From NCBI RefSeq assembly GCF_900142395.1, contig NZ_FRAS01000030.1, forward strand, positions 1 to 40,213: 40,213 nucleotides of DNA, in the 5' to 3' direction. The first letter of the stretch is position 1. The number at the start of each line of letters is the position of its first letter. The notes below the pieces were generated by a model, which saw only the letters and a program-made list of their open reading frames with translations, had not been told where the DNA came from and did not search any database. This document shows, piece by piece, positions 24,662 to 33,486 of this stretch. Source of the DNA: Hymenobacter psychrotolerans DSM 18569. Lineage in GTDB: Bacteria > Bacteroidota > Bacteroidia > Cytophagales > Hymenobacteraceae. The translations under genes and the position numbers were made by a program.

Positions 24662-26158
24662 ATGCCCTACGAGTACGCCCTCACGCCTTCCGTCCACCTC
24701 AGCCTCGATAAGCTGGCCGAGCTGCTGGGCCAGGAAACCCGCCTGACGCTTTCCGCCGAAGCCCGCCAGCGCATCGAGCACTGCCACTCCTACCTGCACA
24801 ACCGCCTGCAGCACTCCGATGCGCCGGTGTATGGCATCAATACCGGCTTCGGCTCCCTCTGCGACAAAAGCATTTCGCCCGAAGACCGGGGCCAGCTCCA
24901 AACCAACCTGATGATGTCGCACGCCTGCGGCACGGGCGAGGAAGTGCCGTCCGACATCGTGAAAACCATGCTGCTGCTGAAGGCCCAGAGCCTGAGCTAC
25001 GGCCACAGCGGCGTGCAGCTGGCCACCGTGCAGCGCCTGCTGGACATGTACAACCGCGACATGCTGCCCGTGGTGTATCAGCAAGGCTCCCTGGGGGCCA
25101 GCGGCGACCTGGCTCCGCTGGCGCACCTGTGCCTGCCGCTGCTGGGCCTGGGCGAAGTAAACTACCAGGGTTACCGCCTGGCCGCCGCCGATGCGCTGAG
25201 TCTGTTCAGTTGGGAGCCGCTCACACTGGAAGCCAAGGAAGGCCTGGCGCTGCTGAACGGCACACAGTTTATGCTGGCCTACGCCGTGCACGAGCTGCTG
25301 CGCACGCGGCGCCTGCTCGATGCCGCCGACGTTATCGGGGCCCTGTCGTTGGAAGCGTTTGATGGCCGCGCTGAGCCTTTTGACGAGCGGCTGCACCGCA
25401 TCCGGCCGCACGCCGGGCAGCTGACGGTGGCGCGCCGCATCCGGGAGCAACTGGCCGGCTCCGAGCTGCAGGCTAACCCCAAAACGGCCGTGCAGGACCC
25501 CTACTCGTTCCGGTGCATGCCGCAGGTACACGGTGCCTCCCGCGACGCGCTGGCCTACGTGGAGCAGGTGGTGGAAACCGAGTGCAATGCCGTTACCGAC
25601 AACCCCAACCTCTTCCCCGACGACGACCTGATTCTGAGCGGCGGCAACTTCCACGGGCAGCCGCTGGCGCTGGCGCTGGATATGCTGGCCATTGCCACCG
25701 CCGAAATCGGGAGCATCTCGGAGCGGCGCACCTACCAGCTCATCAGCGGGCAGCGCGGGTTGCCGCCGTTTCTGGTAGCCGAGCCCGGCCTGAATTCCGG
25801 CTTCATGATTCCGCAGTACACTGCTGCTGGCATCGTGAGCCAGAACAAGCAGCTCTGCACCCCAGCTTCCGTGGATAGCATTGTGAGCAGCAACGGCCAG
25901 GAAGACCACGTGAGCATGGGCTCTAACGCGGCTACCAAGGCCCTGCGGGTGGTGCAGAATGTGGAGCAGGTGCTGGGCATTGAGCTGCTGAACGCGGCAC
26001 AGGCCCTGGCTTTCCGCCGCCCGGCCCGCAGCTCGGCGGCGCTGGAGCAGGTGGTGGCCGCTTTCCGGGAGAAGGTTAATTTCGTGAGCCGGGACCGGGT
26101 GCTCTACCCCGACCTGCACGCCGCCGCCGCTTTCGTGCGCAGCTACCGCTGGTCGTGA
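24662..26158 (+). CDS. hutH: Histidine ammonia-lyase
   Basis: The 498-residue enzyme removes ammonia from histidine to give urocanate, the first step of histidine degradation. The self-cyclising Ala146-Ser147-Gly148 triad that forms the MIO cofactor lies in GSLGASGDLAPLAHL. The catalytic Tyr57 (YGINTGFG), the NGTQ loop, the QDPYSFRCMPQVHGASRDAL block and the C-terminal QEDHVSMG region are all present. The length matches the family (about 500). It stands alone: hutU, hutI and hutG are not next to it. Related MIO enzymes (tyrosine ammonia-lyases or aminomutases) share these motifs, so the substrate assignment is probable rather than certain. Confidence 0.93.
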   Translation: MPYEYALTPSVHLSLDKLAELLGQETRLTLSAEARQRIEHCHSYLHNRLQHSDAPVYGINTGFGSLCDKSISPEDRGQLQTNLMMSHACGTGEEVPSDIVKTMLLLKAQSLSYGHSGVQLATVQRLLDMYNRDMLPVVYQQGSLGASGDLAPLAHLCLPLLGLGEVNYQGYRLAAADALSLFSWEPLTLEAKEGLALLNGTQFMLAYAVHELLRTRRLLDAADVIGALSLEAFDGRAEPFDERLHRIRPHAGQLTVARRIREQLAGSELQANPKTAVQDPYSFRCMPQVHGASRDALAYVEQVVETECNAVTDNPNLFPDDDLILSGGNFHGQPLALALDMLAIATAEIGSISERRTYQLISGQRGLPPFLVAEPGLNSGFMIPQYTAAGIVSQNKQLCTPASVDSIVSSNGQEDHVSMGSNAATKALRVVQNVEQVLGIELLNAAQALAFRRPARSSAALEQVVAAFREKVNFVSRDRVLYPDLHAAAAFVRSYRWS

Positions 26159-26173
26159 TATGCGGAATAAGCC

Positions 26174-26212
26174 GGCTGCCGCGTTAGTAGCCGGCAGCCC
26201 GCCATTACTTTG
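26174..26212 (+). promoter_or_regulatory. Hairpin plus TACTTTG promoter-like box before the T9SS protein gene
   Basis: GGCTGCC (26174-26180) pairs with GGCAGCC (26193-26199), followed six bases later by TACTTTG (26206-26212), a near match to the Bacteroidota -7 element that also occurs before the MORN gene. The ATG follows 14 bp later. Confidence 0.4.
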
Positions 26213-26226
26213 CCATTCATCAGCCT

Positions 26227-28185
26227 ATGCGCTTTACTACGTACTTCTACCTGCTGCTTTTGTCTGTTAGTGTGTTGCTTACAGGCACCGCGCCGGCGCT
26301 GGCGCAGCCCTGCACCGCCACTCCCGGCCAGCCGGCCTGCACCTTCGTAGCCGTAGACGTACTAACCAACCAAATAGTAGAGAAGCTGTGCGTAGGCCGC
26401 ACGGTGCGGTTTGATTTGTGCGCGGGCAGGCGGCCACTCGTGTATTTTTATCAGGTGCTACCGGGCTCCGGAGCGTATCCCAGCCCCTGCGGACCCGGCC
26501 TGCAGCCCTCCCCTTTCACCTATACACCTACTGCGGCCGGCCCTATCACAGTTACGGAAAACGGCCAGAACAGTAGCCCTGGCGGCACGTCCACCATTTA
26601 CTTCCGCGAATTCCAGGTCTACGACAACCCGGTGCCGGCCTTCACGGTTGCGGCCTGTTCACCGGGCTTTGTGCAGGTAACGCTGCCGGGCGGGCCCTAC
26701 GACAGCTACAGCGTGCAGATTGGCAGCAGCACGCTACCCGCCGCCCGCAACCAGACCCTCACCTACCCGGTACCGGCCGGGGCAGCCAGCATCACAGTAG
26801 CGGGAGTCTACGCCGATAACTCGCTGTGTACCCGCTCTGCCACGCAGCCTCTGCTCCAGCTGGCGGCGACGGGGCCGCTGACAATCCAGAACATCACGCT
26901 ACAAGGCACCACCGCCCAGCTCACCGTTGAGCCACTGACGGCCGGCTACCGCTACAGCGTAGAGCGGGCCGATTTTGCCACGCCCGCCACGTTCCAGCCT
27001 GTTGCCTCTGCCGTTCCGGTGGGGCTTACCGGCTTCACGGTGCCGAATGCGCTGCCCGGCCTCTACCGCCTGCGGCGCACCGACGACTGCCAGCAGGCCC
27101 AGGCCGTTTCCGACCCGGTCAGCACCCTGACGCTGGCCGTGCTGGCCGCCGAGCGTCGCAATGAGCTGACGTGGCAGCTGGGCCTTGACCCGACCAGCTA
27201 CGTGCTGACGCGTACGCCGCCCCTTGCCTCGGTCGTTACGCTGGCCCCATCAGCCCGCACCTATACCGATACGTCCGTGGCCTGCGGCATCAGCTACACC
27301 TACCGCCTCACGGCCCGCTATCCGGCTGGCGTCACCTCCGTTTCCACTGAAACTACTGTGCGCGCCACGGCCACGCAGGCCCCACCAACCCCGCAGCTGC
27401 TGGCCACTTTTGATGAGCGAAACCGCGTGGTGCTGACGGCTTCGGTAGCCCGTTTTGCCGCTACCGGCCAGCTCACGTATCTGCGCGGCACGGTTCCGGT
27501 CGGGACTATGGCCGCCCGCACCCTGCGCGACTCGCTACCGACCTATACGCCGGCGGCCGCGCCCTGCTACCAGGTTCGGTTTGAGGACGACTGCGCCAAC
27601 CGTTCCGCTGCTAGTGCGCCCTTCTGCCCGGCCGTGCTGGCCGCTGAGCTGGCCGACAACCGGGGCTCGTCGGTTCGCCTGCAATGGTCGCAGCTGCGCG
27701 GCGCACCGGTGGGCCCCGACTCACTTCGCTACCGCCTGCTGGTGCTGAACCCTGACAACTCGGTGCGCACTACCCTGGCCGTCAGCTCGCGTGGCTCCTA
27801 CCTCGACCTGCTCCCTCCCACCGACCTGCAGACCGTACGCTACCGGCTGGAGGTAACCGGCGCCGGCCTGCCGGCACCCAGCTATTCCAATATTGCCAGC
27901 GTGGTGCGTCGCCTCGAAGCTTACCTGCCCACGGCCTTTACTCCCAACGGCGACGGCCTGAACGATGTATTGGAGGTGAAGGGCCGCTTTCTGAAAACCT
28001 ACACGCTCACGGTAGTAGACCGCAACGGGCAGGAAGTTTTCCGGGGCACCGACCGTACTCAGGCCTGGGATGGCCGCATCCGCAACGAGAAGCCGGTGCA
28101 GGGCTCCTACGTCTGGCGGTTTGAGGCCCTCGACGAAGCCGGCAAAACCGTGGTGCAACATGGCACCGTCACGATTCTGCAGTAG
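26227..28185 (+). CDS. Secreted protein with gliding-motility-associated C-terminal domain (T9SS type B)
   Basis: The 652-residue exported protein has a signal peptide (FYLLLLSVSVLLTGTAPALA, cleavage before QPC) and several Ig/fibronectin-like beta-sandwich segments with paired cysteines. It ends in a C-terminal gliding-motility-associated domain (about 565-652: YLPTAFTPNGDGLNDVLEV, LTVVDRNGQEVFRG, AWDGRI, GSYVWRFEALDEAGK). The TPNGDGLND signature is diagnostic of the CHU_C/TIGR04131 family, which directs type IX secretion and surface attachment in Bacteroidota. The protein is probably a cell-surface adhesin-like molecule. There is no PorP/SprF-type partner gene adjacent. Confidence 0.92.
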   Translation: MRFTTYFYLLLLSVSVLLTGTAPALAQPCTATPGQPACTFVAVDVLTNQIVEKLCVGRTVRFDLCAGRRPLVYFYQVLPGSGAYPSPCGPGLQPSPFTYTPTAAGPITVTENGQNSSPGGTSTIYFREFQVYDNPVPAFTVAACSPGFVQVTLPGGPYDSYSVQIGSSTLPAARNQTLTYPVPAGAASITVAGVYADNSLCTRSATQPLLQLAATGPLTIQNITLQGTTAQLTVEPLTAGYRYSVERADFATPATFQPVASAVPVGLTGFTVPNALPGLYRLRRTDDCQQAQAVSDPVSTLTLAVLAAERRNELTWQLGLDPTSYVLTRTPPLASVVTLAPSARTYTDTSVACGISYTYRLTARYPAGVTSVSTETTVRATATQAPPTPQLLATFDERNRVVLTASVARFAATGQLTYLRGTVPVGTMAARTLRDSLPTYTPAAAPCYQVRFEDDCANRSAASAPFCPAVLAAELADNRGSSVRLQWSQLRGAPVGPDSLRYRLLVLNPDNSVRTTLAVSSRGSYLDLLPPTDLQTVRYRLEVTGAGLPAPSYSNIASVVRRLEAYLPTAFTPNGDGLNDVLEVKGRFLKTYTLTVVDRNGQEVFRGTDRTQAWDGRIRNEKPVQGSYVWRFEALDEAGKTVVQHGTVTILQ

Positions 28186-28252
28186 TGCCCGCAGCTTTCG
28201 GCGCAGGTCCGGCCCGGCGGTTTTTCCGTAGGTACCGGCTAAACTGGTTTCT

Positions 28253-29032
28253 ATGAAATTTCATCTGCTGGCCCTCACGGGCAGCCTGCTGCTGACTGCG
28301 CCGGCCGCTCCGGCACCGGCGGCAGCCCTGCTGGGTTCCAAGCCTGTTGGCACTGCTCCCGACCACCGCATCTTTGATGCGCTTCTCAAAAAGCACGTTG
28401 ATAGGCGCGGGCGGGTCAGCTACAAGGGCTTTCTGGCTGATCAGCGGGAGTTGAACCGGTATCTGGAATTGCTGAGCCAACACCCTCCCACGGCAGAATG
28501 GAGCAGGAAAGACCAGATGGCCTTCTGGATCAACGCCTACAATGCCTACACGATTCGCCTGATTCTGGACCATTATCCGGTGCAGAGTATCAAGGACATT
28601 GGCTCAAAAATCCAGATTCCGCTCGTGACGACTCCATGGGCGGCCCGGTTTTTCCGAATCGGCGGCGAGAAGATGAGCCTCGACGACATCGAGCACGGTA
28701 CGCTTCGCAAGCACTACAACGACCCGCGTGTTCATTTTGCCTTGGTGTGTGCTTCCGTTTCCTGCCCGCCCCTCCGCAACGAAGCCTACACGGCTGCCAG
28801 GCTGGAGCAGCAGCTGGAGCAGCAGGGCAGGCTTTTCCTGAACGACCCAACCAAAAACCGCATTGCCAGGGCCGGCGCACAGCTTTCCCGCTATTTCGAC
28901 TGGTACAAGGGCGACTGGAACCAGAATGGGCAGTCGGTGGTGAAATGGGTGAACCGGTATTCCGCCACCAGGCTTGAGCCCGGCGCCACCATCACGTTTC
29001 TGGACTACGACTGGCGCCTCAATGAGCAGTAG
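28253..29032 (+). CDS. DUF547 domain protein, exported
   Basis: The 259-residue protein has a signal peptide (FHLLALTGSLLLTAPAAPAPAAA) and a DUF547 domain. Recognisable blocks are FDALLKKHVDRRGRVSYKGF (about 41-60), MAFWINAYNAYTIRLIL (about 89-105), DDIEHGTLR and HFALVCASVSCPPLRNEAYTA (about 164-184, with two cysteines). DUF547 resembles a papain-like fold in some analyses, but its activity is unknown to me. It is convergent with the next gene, with 39 bp between their stops. Confidence 0.9.
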   Translation: MKFHLLALTGSLLLTAPAAPAPAAALLGSKPVGTAPDHRIFDALLKKHVDRRGRVSYKGFLADQRELNRYLELLSQHPPTAEWSRKDQMAFWINAYNAYTIRLILDHYPVQSIKDIGSKIQIPLVTTPWAARFFRIGGEKMSLDDIEHGTLRKHYNDPRVHFALVCASVSCPPLRNEAYTAARLEQQLEQQGRLFLNDPTKNRIARAGAQLSRYFDWYKGDWNQNGQSVVKWVNRYSATRLEPGATITFLDYDWRLNEQ

Positions 29033-29071
29033 CAACGCGAACCGCGGCGCAGCAGCCGGCACGCTTACTGG

Positions 29072-29746
29072 CTAGTTCAGCCGGAAGTTTTTCAGGCTTT
29101 TGGGCAGCAGCGGGTGCCGGTCGAGCAGCAGAGCCCGGTAGATAGCCAGGGTGAAGAGCAGCAGCAAAGCTATTTTCAGGTTGCTGAGCAGCGTGGCATT
29201 GCCCTCAATTATGTGGGAACTGTTGGAAAGCTCCTGCCCAACACGCAGCTGAATCTGATTGAGGCGGGCGAGGTCTGCGTGGATACCGTCGAACTGCCGG
29301 AACAGCTCACGCTCCTTTTCTGCCGACACCAAGCCGGCCTCGGTCAGCATTTGGGTTTCCAGCGCGTTGTAGCGCGCCACACGAGCCCGAAACGAATCAA
29401 AGACCCGGGCTTCATCGGCTACCAGATACGTTTCGCGGTAGCGGTTCATCAGGTCCGTAATTTCGGCGTTATGGGCCAGCAGCTCCTGCCGCAGCGCGCC
29501 TCCCCGCTCCAGCACTGGGTTAGCGAGGTAGCTTTCCAGCAGGTGCCGCTTGGCATACATCTGGTCGTTGAGCTGAAACAGGCCCGTGGCCGGCAACAGC
29601 CGGTCCTGGTACAGCGACGAGACGGAGGTATTCATGTTTTGCATCAGGTGCTTTTCCAACACGCTGCTGCCCAGCATGCCCAGTATGACTACCAGGAACA
29701 AGAATGCCGGCTTAGCTTTATAGTGAATTCGGGACAGGAAACTCAT
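29072..29746 (-). CDS. Membrane four-helix-bundle (4HB_MCP-like) sensor without output domain
   Basis: The 224-residue protein has an N-terminal transmembrane helix (PAFLFLVVILGMLGSSVL), a periplasmic helical region of about 150 residues matching the 4HB_MCP_1 sensor fold (SLYQDRLLPATGLFQLNDQMYAKRHLLESYL), and a second transmembrane helix (LLSNLKIALLLLFTLAIYRALLL). It ends about 20 residues into the cytoplasm, with no HAMP, methyl-accepting or kinase domain. In Bacteroidota such MCP four-helix-bundle proteins are common as stand-alone genes; the signalling partner is unknown. An upstream start at 29746 fits the membrane topology. Confidence 0.8.
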   Translation of the reverse strand: MSFLSRIHYKAKPAFLFLVVILGMLGSSVLEKHLMQNMNTSVSSLYQDRLLPATGLFQLNDQMYAKRHLLESYLANPVLERGGALRQELLAHNAEITDLMNRYRETYLVADEARVFDSFRARVARYNALETQMLTEAGLVSAEKERELFRQFDGIHADLARLNQIQLRVGQELSNSSHIIEGNATLLSNLKIALLLLFTLAIYRALLLDRHPLLPKSLKNFRLN

Positions 29747-29997
29747 GGGCGAGGTCAGGCTGAAGTGAACTACGATATAAAATAAGAAGAAAAGCTGAGA
29801 ACCTCAGCACAAGCCGTCATACCTCTTCATTAAGTACTCACTAACTCCTCATTATAGTATATCAGGGCAGATAAGCCCCGCGGCCTACCTCACTTGCGCG
29901 TTGCTCTATGTCAGGTAGCTCGCGGCCGCTGCAATACGGTGACAGACAGCGCGGAGAACAGGTAAAACCGGAGCAACATACGTAGCGCGTCGGGCCT

Positions 29998-30360
29998 CTA
30001 CCGCTCGGAGCTGTACTGGCAGTAGGAAATGAGGCCGCTGAGATTATTCTGATTAAGGTCCGGTAGGTGCTCCTGAACGGCGCGCGTGGCCTGCTCCGTA
30101 CTCAGCTCTCCGTCGCGCACGTCATAAAACCGGCTCATTGCCCAGCGGGTTTCCTCTTTTATCCGGCTTACTACCAGTTGGGCGTCTGCGGCTGACAAGG
30201 TTGGAATAGCGGCTTGCAGCCTTGTCATTAGCTGCGGAACATCACCAGTAAAGTGGCGTAGCCATAATTCCCAAGCCTGATTGTACAGGTCAGGTTGCCG
30301 GGCTTCCGACGCCGAAGCAGGCTGCGCAAACATTCCCCTAAGCAACTGCCTGATATTCAT
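29998..30360 (-). CDS. Candidate immunity protein of the CD38-like toxin
   Basis: The 120-residue, mostly helical, soluble protein (QAWELWLRHFTGDVPQLMTRLQ, then SAADAQLVVSRIKEETRWAMSRFYDVRDGELS) matches no family I recognise. It starts 7 bp after the stop of the CD38-like toxin gene on the same strand, the standard position of an immunity gene in polymorphic-toxin loci. The ATG at 30360 is used; an upstream ATG at 30390 would overlap the toxin gene. The role is inferred from position only. Confidence 0.55.
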   Translation of the reverse strand: MNIRQLLRGMFAQPASASEARQPDLYNQAWELWLRHFTGDVPQLMTRLQAAIPTLSAADAQLVVSRIKEETRWAMSRFYDVRDGELSTEQATRAVQEHLPDLNQNNLSGLISYCQYSSER

Positions 30361-30367
30361 ATCGGTA

Positions 30368-31453
30368 TTACTTAGCGGGGACCGTGGCAAACTTGCTTTG
30401 CTTCACAATCTTGATTTCAGTCACCTTTCCTGCCTTTTGCAGGGCCTGCAACTCCGACTGCTCCACCGTGACCCAGATGCTGGACACAGGGTTGTACCGC
30501 GGCCCCTGCAGCACGGTTACCTGCCCCCTGGTTGCCTGAGCAAAACGCCTCGACAAGCGGGCCCATTGCGGACGCATAATGTCCCAGGGCACTTTAGAGC
30601 TGTTCAGCAGCGCCTGCTGGCCGTCCAGCCACTGCCCGCCTTTCGTCATTTCCAGCGAGGTCCGGCCATTCAGCCGCGCCCACTCTTTGGCCTCGTTGGC
30701 GCCTTCCTCCAAACCCGACCAGAAGGTTGCTCTGTTCGGAGGTGTTGTTACGTTTCGGAACGGAATCTGGGCGCGTACGCTGCTGTACCGGCCATAAGCC
30801 CCTAGCCCTTTAGGAATGCTGCCCGCGCTTCTCGTGATGGCGCGCACCGTAGTAAATTCGGCTCTGGCCAGCGTCACGCCGGCCTTGGCCCCGGCTCCGG
30901 CCCCTTTGGTGGTAAGCACGTCGCCGGCAACGCGGCCCACCAGCTGCCCCCACTGCCGGGCCTTCCAATGCGGCATTTCCTTGAACGTCTGGTCCAGCGC
31001 CATCACAATCTGCACCTGCCGCGGCGCAAACTGCGTGCCCAGCTTGCCATCCAGCCACTGCGCCGTACCGGCATGCTGCGGGCTCATCAGGCTCACGGCC
31101 ACCATAGTAGTGCCCATCTCGGTCCAGGTTTTCACATCCCAGGCATCCTTGGTGACAAATCCCCAGGTGCTTTTCACCGACCCTACCAGGCCTTCGACCA
31201 CGCCCTGGTTGTACTCGACGTAGGTTCTGGCCACCAGCGCACCTGTCCGTAGTACGCGCTGGCCGGTGCTGGGCGGAGCCACGGCGCGGGGCCGCTGACT
31301 GACCGGACGCGCGGCCGGAGCAGCCCGATTTGGCCGTGCCACCGCCACCCGGCCACTAACCGGACGAGACGGCGCTGCCGGCCGACTGGCAGGTCGATTT
31401 ACCTGAACCCGGTTGCTGGCTGCGGGCTGTCGGCGGGGAGGCGGAGCATGCAT
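30368..31453 (-). CDS. Polymorphic toxin with C-terminal CD38/ADP-ribosyl-cyclase-like domain
   Basis: The 361-residue protein has a Pro/Arg/Ala-rich disordered N-terminus (about 1-65) and a middle Ala/Gly-rich pretoxin-like segment (about 85-200). Its C-terminal domain (about 240-350) aligns by eye with animal CD38: FWSG (W245) with human LWSR (W125), TSLEM (E268) with TLEDT (E146), W297 and SRRFA (301-305) with FWKTVSRRFAEAA (W189), and SIWVTVE (E331) with TFGSVEV (E226). These are the NAD-binding and catalytic residues of ADP-ribosyl cyclases, so NAD glycohydrolase or cyclase activity is likely. It has no signal peptide and is divergent from vgrG, which suggests delivery by a contractile injection system. 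The ATG at 31453 is used; a TTG lies two codons upstream. Confidence 0.75.
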   Translation of the reverse strand: MHAPPPRRQPAASNRVQVNRPASRPAAPSRPVSGRVAVARPNRAAPAARPVSQRPRAVAPPSTGQRVLRTGALVARTYVEYNQGVVEGLVGSVKSTWGFVTKDAWDVKTWTEMGTTMVAVSLMSPQHAGTAQWLDGKLGTQFAPRQVQIVMALDQTFKEMPHWKARQWGQLVGRVAGDVLTTKGAGAGAKAGVTLARAEFTTVRAITRSAGSIPKGLGAYGRYSSVRAQIPFRNVTTPPNRATFWSGLEEGANEAKEWARLNGRTSLEMTKGGQWLDGQQALLNSSKVPWDIMRPQWARLSRRFAQATRGQVTVLQGPRYNPVSSIWVTVEQSELQALQKAGKVTEIKIVKQSKFATVPAK

Positions 31454-31625
31454 ACACAAATAGTGAAGGCGAGAAGAACAGCAGAATCGGAAGCTGCGTA
31501 AGACCGGGTATTAATTGACCCTGAGAACTGTAAGTTTCCAGAAATCTTATAAGTTTACTAAATGCCCGGGATATAGTTAGGGTGTCGTTAGTGAATGTCC
31601 AGTTTTTCTAACTCTCTTCGGATTC

Positions 31626-33446
31626 ATGAGTCGTCAGGTTACATCCTCAGTGCAGTGTGCCGGCGCCGCGTTGGCCCCTTCTGCTGATATTCAACAGATA
31701 TCTCTTACGCAAAGCCTGTTTTCGCACCACGAATTTCAAGTGGTGGTACCCTTCGACCGGGTAGAGGGCAGCAAGGCTTCCTTTTTCTCGCAGGCGCACA
31801 AGCGCCTGCTCGGCCAGCCCCTCACGCTGGCGGTTGAGGCCGATTCGTTTCACTTCAACCAAGGGCAGAAGCTTCTCTTCAAGGGCATCGTGACGCACCT
31901 GGAAGCGGGCAAGGACAATGACTTTGCCGGCAGCGTAGTGGCCCGTGGGTTCAGCCCCTGCTACCTGCTGGCCAGCGGCTCGAAGAAGCGCACGTTTGTA
32001 GCCAAGACCCTCGATGCCATTTTCAACGAGGTGCTGCAGCCGTACCCGGCCAACCTGCTGGCCCGCAAGATCAACCCGCAGCACAAGGCTCCCCTACCCT
32101 ACGTGGTGCAATACCGCGAAACCAACTTTGAGTTTCTGAGCCGCCTGGCGGCTGAGTACGGCGAGTGGTTTTACTACGATGGCGAGGCCCTGCAACTCGG
32201 TACGCCGGCCAACAGCGAGGAAATTGAGTTTGTGGCCGATGGCGACTACAACAGTTTCAGCTTCGGCATGACGCTGTTGCCTACCAAGGCCAAAATGTAC
32301 GAGTACAATTACCAGAAGCACCAACACTTCAAGAGTAGTACCAGCAGCCAGAGCCTGCCTAGCCTCCAGAACCATCCTTTTGGGGGCTTTGCTCTCAGCC
32401 AGGCCGAAAAGCTGTTTACCGACGAGGCTCACACCACTGCCGAAACTTGGATTGAGGGCAACAGCCAGCTTGATGAGGAAGCCAAGCTGCTCAAAGCCAA
32501 CGCTGCCGCTAACCTGGTTACACTGCAGGGCTACAGCGACAACCCCAACATCCACCTGGGCAGCGTGCTCAACGTAAGTGGCGAAGGCATTGGGACGGAG
32601 CACCTGACGCCCGAGAGCTTCGGCAAGTACCGGGTGCTGGAAATCACGCACTTCATTGACGAGGTGGGCAACTACAGCAACCAGTTTTCGGCGGTGCCGC
32701 ATGTGCTGGAGGTGCCCCCGCTCAACCCCCACTACGACGCGCCCCAGGGTCAGCCAGAACTGGCGGAAGTCATCAACGACAAAGACCCCGAGAAGCTAGG
32801 CCGCCTAAAGGTGCGCTACCACTGGCCCGTCGATAACCCGGCCCAGGCTGAAACCGACTGGGTACGCTTGCTAACGCCTTACTCCGGGAGTGGCAAAGGG
32901 CAGCTGTTCAAGCCCGAAGTAGGCTCGCAGGTGCTGGTTGACTACCAGGGTGGCCTAGCGGAACAGCCCTTCGTGCTGGGCAACCTGTTCCACGCCAACA
33001 ACAAGCAAGGCGCTAAATACTCGCCCGATGGCAACCTGATGAAGGGCATTCAGACCTCGGGCGGCAACAAGTTTGTGATGCAGGACAAGGAGGGCCAGCA
33101 GAGCATCAACATTTCCAACTCCAACAACAAAGGCACCTCGCTCAACATCAACTTCAACGGCGACGGCAGCGTGAGCATCAGCACCAACGGCCCCATCAGC
33201 CTCACGGCTGGCGGCGATATTACCCTCAATGCGAAGAAGGATATCACGCTCACAGCCGGCAACAACATTACTATTACAGCTAAGAAGAATGTAGTAGTCA
33301 CGGCTCAGGAAGAAGCCGTAGCCTTGGATGCCAAAATGGCGCTGGATATGGTAGCCGAAGATCTAACCGCCGATTTCCGCAACAACCTGACGATTAATGC
33401 CAGTGCCCAGGCTAAAATCAAGTCGCAGGATACCGATATTATTTAG
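31626..33446 (+). CDS. vgrG: VgrG-type spike protein
   Basis: The 606-residue protein has a gp27-like N-terminal region (about 1-370, including the VQYRETNFEFLSRLAAEYGEWFYYDG block typical of VgrG/Rhs-Vgr proteins). The gp5-like OB-fold follows (about 378-455: EVINDKDPEKLGRLKVRYHWPVDN, VRLLTPYSGSGKGQLFKPEVGSQVLVDYQGG), then a C-terminal beta-helix needle with alternating short repeats (GDITLNAKKDITLTAGNNITITAKKNVVV). It forms the tip of a type VI secretion or related contractile apparatus. No sheath, tube or baseplate genes lie in the window, so this is a satellite vgrG-effector locus. A PAAR-like effector gene follows 40 bp downstream. Confidence 0.93.
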   Translation: MSRQVTSSVQCAGAALAPSADIQQISLTQSLFSHHEFQVVVPFDRVEGSKASFFSQAHKRLLGQPLTLAVEADSFHFNQGQKLLFKGIVTHLEAGKDNDFAGSVVARGFSPCYLLASGSKKRTFVAKTLDAIFNEVLQPYPANLLARKINPQHKAPLPYVVQYRETNFEFLSRLAAEYGEWFYYDGEALQLGTPANSEEIEFVADGDYNSFSFGMTLLPTKAKMYEYNYQKHQHFKSSTSSQSLPSLQNHPFGGFALSQAEKLFTDEAHTTAETWIEGNSQLDEEAKLLKANAAANLVTLQGYSDNPNIHLGSVLNVSGEGIGTEHLTPESFGKYRVLEITHFIDEVGNYSNQFSAVPHVLEVPPLNPHYDAPQGQPELAEVINDKDPEKLGRLKVRYHWPVDNPAQAETDWVRLLTPYSGSGKGQLFKPEVGSQVLVDYQGGLAEQPFVLGNLFHANNKQGAKYSPDGNLMKGIQTSGGNKFVMQDKEGQQSINISNSNNKGTSLNINFNGDGSVSISTNGPISLTAGGDITLNAKKDITLTAGNNITITAKKNVVVTAQEEAVALDAKMALDMVAEDLTADFRNNLTINASAQAKIKSQDTDII

Positions 33447-33486
33447 GGGCTTGGTCGAATTAGTGGGTTACTTATAATCGTCGCTT

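Noticed and set aside
24512..26119. 535-codon minus-strand frame opposite hutH
   Set aside because: hutH has the MIO motif and full length; the opposite frame is a codon-bias shadow.
23013..26158. hisS and hutH as one histidine-metabolism operon
   Set aside because: A strong terminator at 24519-24556 and over 160 bp separate them, and the other hut genes are absent.
29760..29997. Possible small gene or RNA in the AT-rich gap before the toxin immunity gene
   Set aside because: Only a short hairpin (GCTGAG-aac-CTCAGC) is visible; there is no frame with credible start or family features.
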